From Nitrospirota bacterium (GTDB taxonomy: Bacteria; Nitrospirota; Thermodesulfovibrionia; Thermodesulfovibrionales; UBA6898): DNA of 64,000 nt. The stretch covers positions 1 through 64,000 of the forward strand of contig JAJZPM010000010.1 of the NCBI GenBank assembly GCA_021811105.1, in the 5' to 3' direction. The notes beneath the pieces were generated by a model. The model did no database searches. It was given only the letters and a program-made list of their open reading frames with translations, and had not been told where the DNA came from. Shown in pieces: positions 52,644 through 61,003 of the stretch (within the stretch, counting starts at the first letter, position 1; the number at the start of each line of letters is the position of its first letter). The translations under genes and the position numbers were made by a program.

Positions 52644-53708
52644 GTGAGCACCAAAGTACTGATTGTCGACGATTCTGCGTATACCAGACAACTGATGAAG
52701 AGGATCATCGAGCAGGACCCGGGCCTGACGGTCGCCGGCATCGCCGGCGACGGCGTGGACGCGATGGCGAAGACCCTCCGGCTGAAGCCGGATATTATCA
52801 CCCTTGATTTCGAGATGCCCGAGATGGACGGGTTCAGTTTCCTCCGGTGGCTGATGCGTGAACGGCCTACGCCGGTGATCATGGTCACCTCTCACAACGA
52901 CTCGAAGACCGTCTTCAAGGCGCTCGAACTCGGTGCCGTCGACTTTATCGCAAAGCCGACGAAACGGGCGTCGCTCGAGTTGCAGAGCATAGAAAAAGAC
53001 CTGCTGCGAAAGATAAGGGGCATCAAACAGATCAGACTGGATATCCTCAGCAGGAACCTGGAACTGCTCGACAGGGAGGAAACCGTCGAGCCTGCCGGCG
53101 ACACCGGCCAGGAGTCGGTGCAGGTGGTGGCGGTGGGTTCCTCCACGGGGGGCCCGGCGGCCCTCCAGATCATCCTGACGAGACTGCCGGCCCATTTTCC
53201 TGCGGGCATCATCGTAAGTCAACATATGCCGAGGGGTTTTACCGGCCCCCTTTCAGAGAGACTGAACAAGCTGGCGCAGATCAGGATAAAAGAGGCCGCG
53301 GAAAATGATCTTATAGAACCCGGCACGGTCCTGATCTGTCCCGGGGGGTACCATCTCGGCCTGAAGAGGAAGGGACCAAAGACTGTGGTCGCGCTGAAAG
53401 AGGGGAGACTTACCGACAAATACGTGCCCTCGGTCGACTACATGATGAGCTCCGCCGCCGAAGTATTCGGGGCGAACGCCATGGGAGTTTTGCTGACCGG
53501 AATGGGCAATGACGGGGCGCGGGGCATGGTGGAAATAAAAGGGAAAGGCGGTTATACTATAGCAGAATCGGAAGAGAGCGCAGTGGTTTTTGGTATGCCC
53601 GCCGAGGCGATCAAGGCCGGGGCTGTCGAAAGTGTGTTGCCGATATCGGACATTCCCGCGGATATAATTCGGGTAGTAAGCTACTCGGTGAACAGGGAGA
53701 ATGCGTAG
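52644..53708 (+). CDS. cheB: Chemotaxis methylesterase/deamidase CheB
   Basis: 354 aa: receiver with D55 (ITLDFEMPEMDG) and a C-terminal methylesterase keeping the catalytic Ser (VGSSTGGPAAL), His (VSQHMPRGFTG) and Asp (TGMGNDGARGMVEI). With CheR this gives full adaptation. Starts with GTG; its stop shares one base with the next start. Confidence 0.96.
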   Translation: MSTKVLIVDDSAYTRQLMKRIIEQDPGLTVAGIAGDGVDAMAKTLRLKPDIITLDFEMPEMDGFSFLRWLMRERPTPVIMVTSHNDSKTVFKALELGAVDFIAKPTKRASLELQSIEKDLLRKIRGIKQIRLDILSRNLELLDREETVEPAGDTGQESVQVVAVGSSTGGPAALQIILTRLPAHFPAGIIVSQHMPRGFTGPLSERLNKLAQIRIKEAAENDLIEPGTVLICPGGYHLGLKRKGPKTVVALKEGRLTDKYVPSVDYMMSSAAEVFGANAMGVLLTGMGNDGARGMVEIKGKGGYTIAESEESAVVFGMPAEAIKAGAVESVLPISDIPADIIRVVSYSVNRENA

Positions 53709-54532
53709 TGGAAAAAGAGACCGGTTTTGTTGGCAAGGCCGAGGAGTTCCTCCAGATGTTCAAAAAGGGGGAAGAGTTCACGAAGGAACTCCTGAAGGAA
53801 AACGAGAAACTGCGGTATCGGATCGCCCAGATGGAAGAATCGATCCAGCGCTCGGCCGACGAGGCCAGGATCAAGCTCTACGAAAACAGGATAGGGCTGC
53901 TCGAAGAGGAGTTGAACTCCCTGAAGAAGAGGTTCCGGCAGGTGGAGGAGGAGAACAAGGACTTTGCCTCCAAATACATCGAGGTCGAAGAAGAAAACAA
54001 CAACCTTGCCAACCTCTACGTCGCGAGTTACCAGCTCCACTCCACGCTCGATTTCTCGGAGGTCCTCAGGATCGTGCTCGAGATCATCATCAACCTGATC
54101 GGCGCGGAGAAATTCGCGGTCCTGCTGATCGACGAAAAAACGAATGAGTTGGTGCCTGTAAGCGCCGAGGGCATGGCCGTTTCCGAGGCGCCAAAGGTAA
54201 AGATAGGGCAGGGGAGGATCGGGAGCGTTGCAAAGGAGGGGGAGAGTTTCTTTTCCGATGATCTGGCTGCCGGTGCCGCAGAGTTGAACCCGCTCGAGCC
54301 GATTGTCTGCATCCCGCTGAAAATCAAGGAACACGTCATCGGCGTCATCTCGATCTACAAGCTCCTCACGCAGAAAGAAGGTTTTACGAACGTCGACTAC
54401 GAGCTCTTCAACCTGCTCGCGGGGCACGCGGCCACGGCGATCTTTTCGTCGAAGCTGTATACGCAATCGGAACGGAAGCTTACTACTATACAGAGTTTCC
54501 TCGACCTACTCAAAGAGAAGCCGAGGAAATAG
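53708..54532 (+). CDS. Coiled-coil/GAF domain protein in che operon
   Basis: 274 aa. Residues 15-110 are a continuous coiled coil (LLKENEKLRYRIAQMEESIQ; LEEELNSLKKRFRQVEEENK); residues 115-260 are a GAF domain (LHSTLDFSEVLRIVLEIIIN, LDEKTNELVPVSAEGMA-like, IVCIPLKIKEHVIGVISIYK). It lacks a kinase, cyclase or transcription domain. It may sense a small molecule and report to the array. The start is GTG, one base overlapping the cheB stop. Confidence 0.85.
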   Translation: MEKETGFVGKAEEFLQMFKKGEEFTKELLKENEKLRYRIAQMEESIQRSADEARIKLYENRIGLLEEELNSLKKRFRQVEEENKDFASKYIEVEEENNNLANLYVASYQLHSTLDFSEVLRIVLEIIINLIGAEKFAVLLIDEKTNELVPVSAEGMAVSEAPKVKIGQGRIGSVAKEGESFFSDDLAAGAAELNPLEPIVCIPLKIKEHVIGVISIYKLLTQKEGFTNVDYELFNLLAGHAATAIFSSKLYTQSERKLTTIQSFLDLLKEKPRK

Positions 54533-54542
54533 GGGGGACACC

Positions 54543-54911
54543 ATGCCGAACATACTCGTTGTTGAAGATTCACCGACAATGAGGCAGCTTATCAGTTTTG
54601 CGATCAAGAGGATACCGAATTCCCATGTCATAGAGGCTACCGACGGGGTCGACGCGCTGAAGAAGCTTTCTTCCGGGAAGGTCGACCTTATCCTGGCGGA
54701 CATCAATATGCCGGTGATGGACGGGCTGAAACTCGTGAGCCTCGTGAGGGGCAACCCGGCATACAAGAGCATCCCGGTCATTATCGTGACGACCGAGGGG
54801 GCGGAGGAAGACAGAAAGAGGGCGCTTTCGATTGGCGCGAACGCATATCTCCCCAAACCGATACAGACGCAGGAACTGATCAGGCTCGTGAATACCTACC
54901 TGGCGCACTGA
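54543..54911 (+). CDS. CheY-like response regulator (last in che operon)
   Basis: A 122-aa single receiver: D53 in LILADINMPVMDG, V-T-T at IIVTTEG, Lys in LPKPIQT. It is the second stand-alone CheY in the operon and differs in its surface from the first, so one may be output and the other a phosphate sink. SD AGGGGGG. Confidence 0.93.
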   Translation: MPNILVVEDSPTMRQLISFAIKRIPNSHVIEATDGVDALKKLSSGKVDLILADINMPVMDGLKLVSLVRGNPAYKSIPVIIVTTEGAEEDRKRALSIGANAYLPKPIQTQELIRLVNTYLAH

Positions 54912-54961
54912 AGGCGTCCCGCCCGGACCACGCATACCGGGGAATCATGTTTTTGTCTCAG

Positions 54962-55061
54962 CTTGTTGCTTTTCCTTGCGTTCTTTGCGGCTTTGCGCGA
55001 ACATCTGCCTTTTTTAGGCTTATGACTTTTTTTCAGCATGTCTGCCTTTGCGTCACGCAAC
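54962..55061. repeat. Repeat cluster containing half-copy 3 of the ~75-bp family
   Basis: TTGCGTTCTTTGCGGCTTTG (about 54976-54995) is a repeat type that I recall from intergenic DNA of many bacteria. It is followed at 55019-55061 by the 3' half of the local ~75-bp family (CTTTTTTTCAGCATGTCTGC, ending ACGCAAC). The 54912-55110 gap holds no gene. Confidence 0.55.
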
Positions 55062-55110
55062 ATGACTGTTAAGTATTGCTCACGTTCCGCGGGAAAAAGA
55101 GGTCAGGGGA

Positions 55111-55692
55111 CTAAGTCCGGCATTTAGGGCAGATAAATCGTGCGGAGAACCATGGCGTGTCGTGCGAGAAATCTGGGATAAGATTGAGGACCGTAGCGGT
55201 CTTGCAGACAGGGCATGTGAAGTCGCCGAGCCTGAAGTCTTCGGCGAGTTTCTTCGCGTCGTAGGCGTCCGGTCTGATCCCGACTGCATAATGGGCTACT
55301 TCCTGCTCGGCCGGCTGGTGGCTTATCGTCGTCCTGATTTTGTCAATCACCTCGTTGATCTTGGTCGTCGCCTTTACGATATACCCGGCGGCGCCGAGAT
55401 TGAGCGCTTTTTCGACTTCTTCAGGCTGTCCCTTTGCGGAGAAGACCAGGATGGGAATATTCGAACGTTTCGGGTCCGTCTTGACGACCTGCAGCACCTT
55501 GTATCCGTCCATGACGGGCATCATCAGATCGAGGAGAATGATGTCCGGCCTTTCCGTAGCAAGGACCTTTATCGCTTCCATCCCGTTGTCTGCGGTGGAG
55601 ACCTGAAATTGCTCGAGGGTAAGTTTGTTTCTGTATATCTGCTGGACAGCCTTCGAATCTTCGACCAGAAGGACCTTGTACCTTATCGCCAT
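55111..55692 (-). CDS. Response regulator with C-terminal zinc ribbon
   Basis: 193 aa: a complete receiver (E11/D12, D55 in IILLDLMMPVMDG, VKATTK at the Lys position) with a 35-residue linker and a C-terminal four-Cys module, C160-P-V-C163 and C188-P-K-C191, which should form a zinc ribbon. There is no HTH or enzyme domain. It is convergent with the che operon. The output would be protein or nucleic-acid binding through the ribbon. I know of no well-characterised regulator with this layout. Confidence 0.85.
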   Translation of the reverse strand: MAIRYKVLLVEDSKAVQQIYRNKLTLEQFQVSTADNGMEAIKVLATERPDIILLDLMMPVMDGYKVLQVVKTDPKRSNIPILVFSAKGQPEEVEKALNLGAAGYIVKATTKINEVIDKIRTTISHQPAEQEVAHYAVGIRPDAYDAKKLAEDFRLGDFTCPVCKTATVLNLIPDFSHDTPWFSARFICPKCRT

Positions 55693-55779
55693 AGCAGATC
55701 ATTTTAGCCAGCAATGGCAACGACTGTCAAGGAACAAGCAGCGGGTATGTATGTAAATTAGTGTGCCGCCGACGGGATT

Positions 55780-57729
55780 TTACCAGCCTCCGCCACCGCC
55801 CCCGCCGCCTCCGCCGCCCGACGAACCGCCCCCACCCCCGCCGGAACCGGAGCCGGGTGCTGCAGACGAAGACGATATCGCCCCGGAAAACGAACTTCCG
55901 AGTGACGATGCGAAGTCGCCCGAGGTCATGCCCGCGAAAGAGGAGCCGGAAAACCATGCGGGCGAATAGGTCCCTGCCTTGCCGGAGGAAGAGAGGACAT
56001 CTGAAAATTGCTCTGCCCATTGCTGCTCCAGACCGAGTGCCAGGGCGTAAGGGAGGTAGCGCTCGAAAAGTTCGGGCGTACGCTCCGGAGGATTCAGCAT
56101 GTTCATCCGGTCTTCTTCAGCAGCGGCCAGGAATCTCTTGAAGCCCTCGACTGCGTCCAGTAATGTCCTGCCGGCCTTTGTCGGTGCCTTCAGCAGGTGA
56201 TAGAAGGCGTAGTTTGCGAGACCTGCCAAAAGGAGAAAGATGATCGTCGTAACAGATGTCGCATAGCCGAGTATGGATATGCCGAAGACCTCTCCCGCGA
56301 TGAAAGGCAGTGAGAAGAGGGTCAGGAAAAGGGCGCCGCCCGCATCCAGGATCCTTACGCCGCGGTCCCTGATCGCATGCCGCCACTTCACCACTATCTC
56401 GTTGACGAGGGCCGCGACGGCTATGGACCAGATCGACAGCCAGACACAGATGAAGAGGAAAACGGGGATTTTTCCGCCCGATGAGGCCTCAAATATACCG
56501 GAAAGCACAAGCATCACTGTCGTGAGGGACATCCCGGCGCAAAAGTAGCCCTGGTTCGTTATAAAATATATCTTCTCGTACTTCCTGGCAAGGTAGTCCC
56601 TGAAAGCCTTTATCGCCGTCCTGATCGTGTCATGATGTGTCTTTTCGAGAATTATTTCACGGTTGCCGCCGAGGAGGTCTTTTAGCACCCCTTCCTCTTC
56701 GGCCGGGAGGGGTGCGCCTCCGTCCTTTTTCTTCAGGGTGAATGTGCCGTCATCTTCTCTGATTGTGATGCGGCCCTTCACCGCCATGTCGATGATCGCC
56801 GAGGCCAGTGTCCGGTCGTCATATCCCATCTTCGTGATGTACCGCATGACTGCGGGTGACATGCCTCCCGGAGGAGTATAGCGGGTCACGATGATTCCCG
56901 GTGCGGGGTCCTTCCCCACCATTGTCCAGACAATGAGATAGTATATGACGATTACGATCAGCCCGAGCACGGCGAGTATCTTGCCGAGATTATCGCGAAG
57001 GAACCAACCCGCTTTTTCCTGCATGTCAGGTTCGTGGACATAGCCTTTCGGCCACGAGACGACAACGGTGAGGCCTTCGTGGGGTCCGAGGGGTCTGGTT
57101 GCAGCAAACTGTGCGACATTCGATTTGTCGATGCTTGCAGTATAGTCTTTGCCCTTTGCTCCCTGAGGGCCTGTATAGCCTTCCAGCGACATGCCTTTGT
57201 CTGCCGCTCCGTCCGGCAACATGACCGAGGCCGATGCCTCGTCGATTGGGAATTCCCACCCGTTTCCGGTGACGTTCCAGTAGAGCTCGTCGTGGTCGCT
57301 GAAGAAGCCGAGCTGACGGTCCGTGCGATAGGTAATCGTATAGGTATATTCGCCCGGCTCCAGGAACGTCTTCTCGTCTCCTATGTAGACCCGCGTCCCG
57401 TTGGACAACGATTCCTGATGGTAGGGCTCCGGACTCCCGTTCTTCAGCACGCTGTTGACCGAGAAACCCACGGTGATCCGGTTCCCTTGGCTGTCCCGGT
57501 AGGTCGTAGGAAAGTCCCGGTAGATGCCCCGCTTGATCTTCGTCCCCTCGGCCCTGACCGCGATTGTCTCCCTTACGGTCATCGTGGAGTCCTGATGGAC
57601 GGTTATTTCGGACCTGAAGGAAAGGATCCGCTCGCCGGGAGCGGCAGGCGCTTTGACGTCCGCAGCGAATACTGAGGGCGGCACCAACAGCCGGATGACG
57701 CAGAGAATTGCGAAAAAACCTTTTTTCAT
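55780..57729 (-). CDS. DUF2207 membrane protein with glycine-rich tail
   Basis: 649 aa: signal peptide (about 1-22), extracytoplasmic DUF2207 beta domain (ITVHQDSTMTVRETIAVRAE; GIYRDFPTTYRDSQGNRITV; YRTDRQLGFFSDHDELYWNV), TM near 250-270, a cytoplasmic region, two to three helices at about 400-520, and a C-terminal tail ending in a run of glycines and Trp (GGGGGGW). The tail is standard in the family. DUF2207 proteins often accompany LemA, which is present at 4.6 kb. Function unknown, probably envelope-related. Confidence 0.92.
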   Translation of the reverse strand: MKKGFFAILCVIRLLVPPSVFAADVKAPAAPGERILSFRSEITVHQDSTMTVRETIAVRAEGTKIKRGIYRDFPTTYRDSQGNRITVGFSVNSVLKNGSPEPYHQESLSNGTRVYIGDEKTFLEPGEYTYTITYRTDRQLGFFSDHDELYWNVTGNGWEFPIDEASASVMLPDGAADKGMSLEGYTGPQGAKGKDYTASIDKSNVAQFAATRPLGPHEGLTVVVSWPKGYVHEPDMQEKAGWFLRDNLGKILAVLGLIVIVIYYLIVWTMVGKDPAPGIIVTRYTPPGGMSPAVMRYITKMGYDDRTLASAIIDMAVKGRITIREDDGTFTLKKKDGGAPLPAEEEGVLKDLLGGNREIILEKTHHDTIRTAIKAFRDYLARKYEKIYFITNQGYFCAGMSLTTVMLVLSGIFEASSGGKIPVFLFICVWLSIWSIAVAALVNEIVVKWRHAIRDRGVRILDAGGALFLTLFSLPFIAGEVFGISILGYATSVTTIIFLLLAGLANYAFYHLLKAPTKAGRTLLDAVEGFKRFLAAAEEDRMNMLNPPERTPELFERYLPYALALGLEQQWAEQFSDVLSSSGKAGTYSPAWFSGSSFAGMTSGDFASSLGSSFSGAISSSSAAPGSGSGGGGGGSSGGGGGGGGGGGW

Positions 57730-57919
57730 CGTTCCCGTCCTCTCCCTCTCAACAGAGCAGCAGTCGCCTCTATTTTACATAAAGCGGGAGGTTTGGGGAA
57801 AAACTTTTCTGTTGGATTTTGGGCGACATGAAAGTGGTGGTGCGCAACCGTCAGATCTGAGAGAATCAAGCTGCGTTGCGGGCCGGCTGATGTCTCCGAT
57901 AGGCTTCCCCGCTGTTCAT

Positions 57920-57949
57920 TTGTATATTTTTGAGTGACAATAATAATAC
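57920..57949 (+). promoter_or_regulatory. Possible promoter of the dehydrogenase gene
   Basis: TTGTAT (57920-57925), 18-bp spacer, TAATAC (57944-57949), 50 bp before the ATG with SD AAGGAGGAA. Confidence 0.35.
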
Positions 57950-57998
57950 AGGCCGGCGATGGAGGGATTCGGTTTGACTACTGCAAGGAGGAAGCAGC

Positions 57999-58853
57999 AT
58001 GAAGACAGGCTTTATAGGACTAGGTCATCTGGGCAAGGCGATGGCGAAGCGCCTGATATCAGAGGGAATGGAACTTATCGTCTGGAACAGGACGAGGGAA
58101 AAGGCATCTGAGCTGGAAGCGGAGATCGCCGAAAGCCCTTCGGGCGTCGCAGCAAAGACAGACATAATTTTTATGAACCTCTTCGACAGTGCTGCAGTCA
58201 GGGCGGTTTTGACGGACAAGGGAGGGCTCCTGGAAGCCGACTGCAGGGGAAAGATCGTCATCGACACTACGACGAACCACTTCAGGGACGTTGTCTCTTT
58301 TCACGAGATACTCCGTGAGCGCGGCGGGTCGTATCTCGAATGCCCGGTGCTCGGGAGCGTTGTCCCGGCTTCGCAGGGGAACCTCACAGTGCTGGTGAGC
58401 GGCGTCGGCGAGGCGTATGAAAAGGCGAAACCCCTCCTCGAAAAGATCGGCAAGCATATCTTTTATCTCGAAAAGCCGTCCCTTGCCGTTAAGATGAAGC
58501 TGATCAATAACCTCGCCCTCGGGGCCTTTATGGCTGCCATCGCCGAGGCGGTCGCCTTCGGCGAGAAGGCGGGTATAGAAAAAACGAAAGTGATAGACAT
58601 ACTCTCCGCTGGCGCCGGCAGCTCTCTGGTCCTTAACGCCAAGAAGGAAAAACTTCTCACAGAGGATTTCTCGGCGCATTTCTCCTGCTCACTCATCTAT
58701 AAGGACCTGCATTACCTCCAGGACCTTGCGTGGTCGCTGAAGATGCCGCTTTTCACCGGAAGCATCGCGAAGGAACTCTTCGGGATGACCTTGGCAAGGG
58801 GCATGGAGGGTCTCGATTTTTCCGCGGTCTATAAGCTCATGAAGGAGTATTGA
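57999..58853 (+). CDS. 3-hydroxyisobutyrate dehydrogenase-like NAD(P) oxidoreductase
   Basis: 284 aa: N-terminal Rossmann fold (TGFIGLGHLGKAMAKRLISE; VWNRTREKA), substrate-site ECPVLGSVVPASQGNLTVLV, and helical C-terminal domain with catalytic Lys in KMKLINNLALGAFMAAIAEA. It belongs to the beta-hydroxyacid dehydrogenase/GLYR family; candidate substrates are succinic semialdehyde, glyoxylate or 3-hydroxyisobutyrate, not decidable here. The NRT motif favours NADP(H). Strong SD. Confidence 0.9.
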   Translation: MKTGFIGLGHLGKAMAKRLISEGMELIVWNRTREKASELEAEIAESPSGVAAKTDIIFMNLFDSAAVRAVLTDKGGLLEADCRGKIVIDTTTNHFRDVVSFHEILRERGGSYLECPVLGSVVPASQGNLTVLVSGVGEAYEKAKPLLEKIGKHIFYLEKPSLAVKMKLINNLALGAFMAAIAEAVAFGEKAGIEKTKVIDILSAGAGSSLVLNAKKEKLLTEDFSAHFSCSLIYKDLHYLQDLAWSLKMPLFTGSIAKELFGMTLARGMEGLDFSAVYKLMKEY

Positions 58854-58931
58854 GCGGGCTGATACGGCACAATCATCGCCGTATTACTGTGTGGCATCCC
58901 AAAAGTATTCCCGCGAAAGTAACGCCCCCCG

Positions 58932-58984
58932 CCCCCTCTTAACCCAAGAGGGGGTGCAGTTCCTCCCCTTAAGATAAGGGGAGG
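58932..58984. repeat. Tandem pair of perfect 9-bp palindromes
   Basis: CCCCCTCTT-aaccc-AAGAGGGGG (58932-58954) and, 7 bp on, CCTCCCCTT-aagat-AAGGGGAGG (58962-58984). The pair resembles an intergenic repeat type that I recall from several environmental phyla. No T-run follows, so it is not a normal terminator. Confidence 0.7.
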
Positions 58985-59093
58985 TCAGGAGGAGTTATGA
59001 TTGGAAATCGAGCATCTCGGCATTATTGGTCGCTCATTCTCTATTTCCCAAGAAGTATCGAGCCCGAGGTGAAGCCATTGCGCGTTGGATTTA

Positions 59094-59160
59094 CGTTTAC
59101 GTGAATCGCATTCAATTCTGCCGATTGTATGGCGTTTTTCAGCGCGTCTGCCCTCGTCTC
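59094..59160 (+). repeat. Dispersed ~75-bp repeat, copy 4
   Basis: CGTTTACGTGAATCGCATTC, CTGCCGATTGTATGG, GTTTTTCAGCGCGTCTGCC. Its 3' end overlaps the last codons of the radical SAM gene (59139 onward), so the enzyme's terminal residues come from the repeat. Confidence 0.7.
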
Positions 59161-60467
59161 TCTCTGAAATCCTCGAAATTATATTTCTTCACCCCTAATT
59201 TCAATTGGTCGATTTCATGCGGGTCATAGCCCGAAAAAAGGTATGAAAAGACCGAGTTGTTCGTAAGAAGTGGATCTGTGTTTTCTCCGACGATGCCCTT
59301 TTCTTCGAGCACCCTCCAGTATTCCGTTCCCGGGATAGGAGAAAATTCAGTGAGGTGGATTCTTACGCCGAGTGACTCGAGAAAACGGATCCCTTCTCTT
59401 ACCTCCCCGAGCCCCTGTCCGGGAAGTCCGTACATGAGATAGACGCCGACTTCCTCTTTCGCAAAGCCACGGCGCTTCAGCACCTGCACTGCATGTTCCA
59501 GATCCTCGGAGGTTATCTTGCCGCCGCTTTGTTTCTGCCTCTCGGGATTGACAGTCTCTAGACCTAGCCTGATCGTCTTGAACCCGGAAGCCTTCATGAG
59601 GCCCGCAAGGTCATCGTCGACAAACCTGGCATGCAGTCCGTTCGGGCAATGAAAACGGGCGATGAGACCGGCACCTACTATCTTTTTGAGAACAGGTTTG
59701 ATATGCCGGTCGGGGTCGAAGAGCAGGGCGTCGTCATAGAATGCGAAATCCCTCACCCCGGAGTCATAGAGCTCCCGGATCTCCTGAACGACCTCAGACG
59801 TTTCCCGCCTGGCGAATTTCCTCTGGAGGACCGAAGAGGCGCAGTATGCGCAGGAAAAGGGACAGCCCGTTCCCGTGAGCAACGGTGCGAAGGGATAATC
59901 TGTGTAAAGGCCGAGTCTGCGATAGGGGACGGGTCCGCGGATTTTTTTCAGTCTGAACCCGAAGGTGTTGAAGATGAATTTAAGCTCCTCTCCGGCCGGT
60001 CCCCTATATATGAAATCAGCGCCCGAATTTTCAGATGCATGCCGCTCCCAGAGAGTGGCGTATATGCCGCCCAGGACGACCGGGATATTTCCGTACTCTT
60101 CCCTGATAATGCCGATGGCAGCTTGTATACCCGGGTACCAGTAGGACATGAGCGATGTTATGAAGACGAGATCGAAAGGCCCTTTCTCTCTTAGTCCCTT
60201 CCTGAACTCATCGACCGCAATCCCATATCTTCCGAACGTCCTCGGAATAGGCTTAAGACAGTCAGGCTTTGCAACCGGATGTTTCGGATACTTGCCTCTA
60301 CCCCATCCTACGCCGCGAAAGGAGCCGGTACAGTCGATCAGGGAGAGCTCCACGTCAAACGCGCTGAGCCATTCGGCCACCTTCAAAAGACCTAGCGGCC
60401 TTGACCAGAGGTTGGCGGCGGCAACATCATAGATCCAGGGGTTGACGAGGAGAATCCGGAGCTTCAA
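59139..60467 (-). CDS. B12-binding-domain radical SAM protein
   Basis: 442 aa. Residues 1-165 form a cobalamin-binding-like Rossmann domain (RILLVNPWIYD; GPFDLVFITSLMSYWYPGIQ; IPVVLGGIYATLWE), though the B12 ligand DxHxxG is not evident. Residues 195-410 form a radical SAM barrel with the [4Fe-4S] motif CPFSCAYC, IRLGLETVNPERQ and YLMYGLPGQG. Such enzymes methylate or rearrange unreactive carbons. TTG start overlapping the stop of a 35-aa ORF (TTGA). The last residues lie in a dispersed repeat, so the original C-terminus may differ. Confidence 0.9.
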   Translation of the reverse strand: MKLRILLVNPWIYDVAAANLWSRPLGLLKVAEWLSAFDVELSLIDCTGSFRGVGWGRGKYPKHPVAKPDCLKPIPRTFGRYGIAVDEFRKGLREKGPFDLVFITSLMSYWYPGIQAAIGIIREEYGNIPVVLGGIYATLWERHASENSGADFIYRGPAGEELKFIFNTFGFRLKKIRGPVPYRRLGLYTDYPFAPLLTGTGCPFSCAYCASSVLQRKFARRETSEVVQEIRELYDSGVRDFAFYDDALLFDPDRHIKPVLKKIVGAGLIARFHCPNGLHARFVDDDLAGLMKASGFKTIRLGLETVNPERQKQSGGKITSEDLEHAVQVLKRRGFAKEEVGVYLMYGLPGQGLGEVREGIRFLESLGVRIHLTEFSPIPGTEYWRVLEEKGIVGENTDPLLTNNSVFSYLFSGYDPHEIDQLKLGVKKYNFEDFRERRGQTR

Positions 60468-60571
60468 ATCTGCCGGCAGGCCTTGGCTTCCCTTGCCTTC
60501 TCCACTTCTTCCCTCTTGGCCTCGAAGCCCTTCTTTCCCATCACATTCGCGAAATTGAGCGTTAACATCAT
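60464..60571 (-). CDS. 35-aa ORF coupled to the radical SAM gene
   Basis: A strong SD (GGAGGG) precedes ATGATG and 35 codons: a hydrophobic start (MMLTLNFANVMGKKG), a charged helix (FEAKREEVEKAREAK) and a tail with one Cys (ACRQI). Its TGA overlaps the TTG start of the radical SAM gene, so the two are translationally coupled. It could be a substrate peptide, a small partner, or only a leader for coupling. No family recognised. Confidence 0.45.
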   Translation of the reverse strand: MMLTLNFANVMGKKGFEAKREEVEKAREAKACRQI

Positions 60572-61003
60572 TCCCTCCGGAGATGAAGTCAGATCGGATT
60601 AGAGTATAATCTTACACCGGCCGGGAAAAAGCGCGCAACCCTTTTCGCATCGGAAAATCAGTTCCGGCCATCGATTCCGGTCAATCCGGCCGCCCCACAG
60701 GAAACTAATGGCCTTGAAACCGAAACACGCACCAAGATGTACTTCCCGTAATCAGCCCTGTAGCGTTTATGCCACACATGCAAGGTTGCCCTTGGAAAGA
60801 AACGCGTTGCCGGTAGCGACCGCGTGAGATGTACCCCTCCAAGTCAGAAAAAAACAGGCATGCTCATTTGCCGCAATATCCTCACAGAAAGTCGCACCAA
60901 GGTCGCTTCTGAAAAACACACGGGTTACAACTGGAAAGTCAGGGCAACGATACTCATTGCCGGAAAAGTCGCCTATCCCATCGCCTGGCCCTTTTCCCTT
61001 TCT
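60572..61003. other. 432-bp gap without recognised gene
   Basis: On the minus strand a TATACT lies at about 60618-60613 and could be the -10 of the 35-aa ORF/radical SAM unit, without a convincing -35. The rest shows no gene, tRNA or clear repeat. The only plus-strand ORF, starting at 60824, runs antisense into hsdR and looks spurious. Confidence 0.4.

Noticed and set aside
55763-55969. Proline-rich plus-strand ORF
   Set aside because: Exact antisense of the glycine-rich DUF2207 tail.
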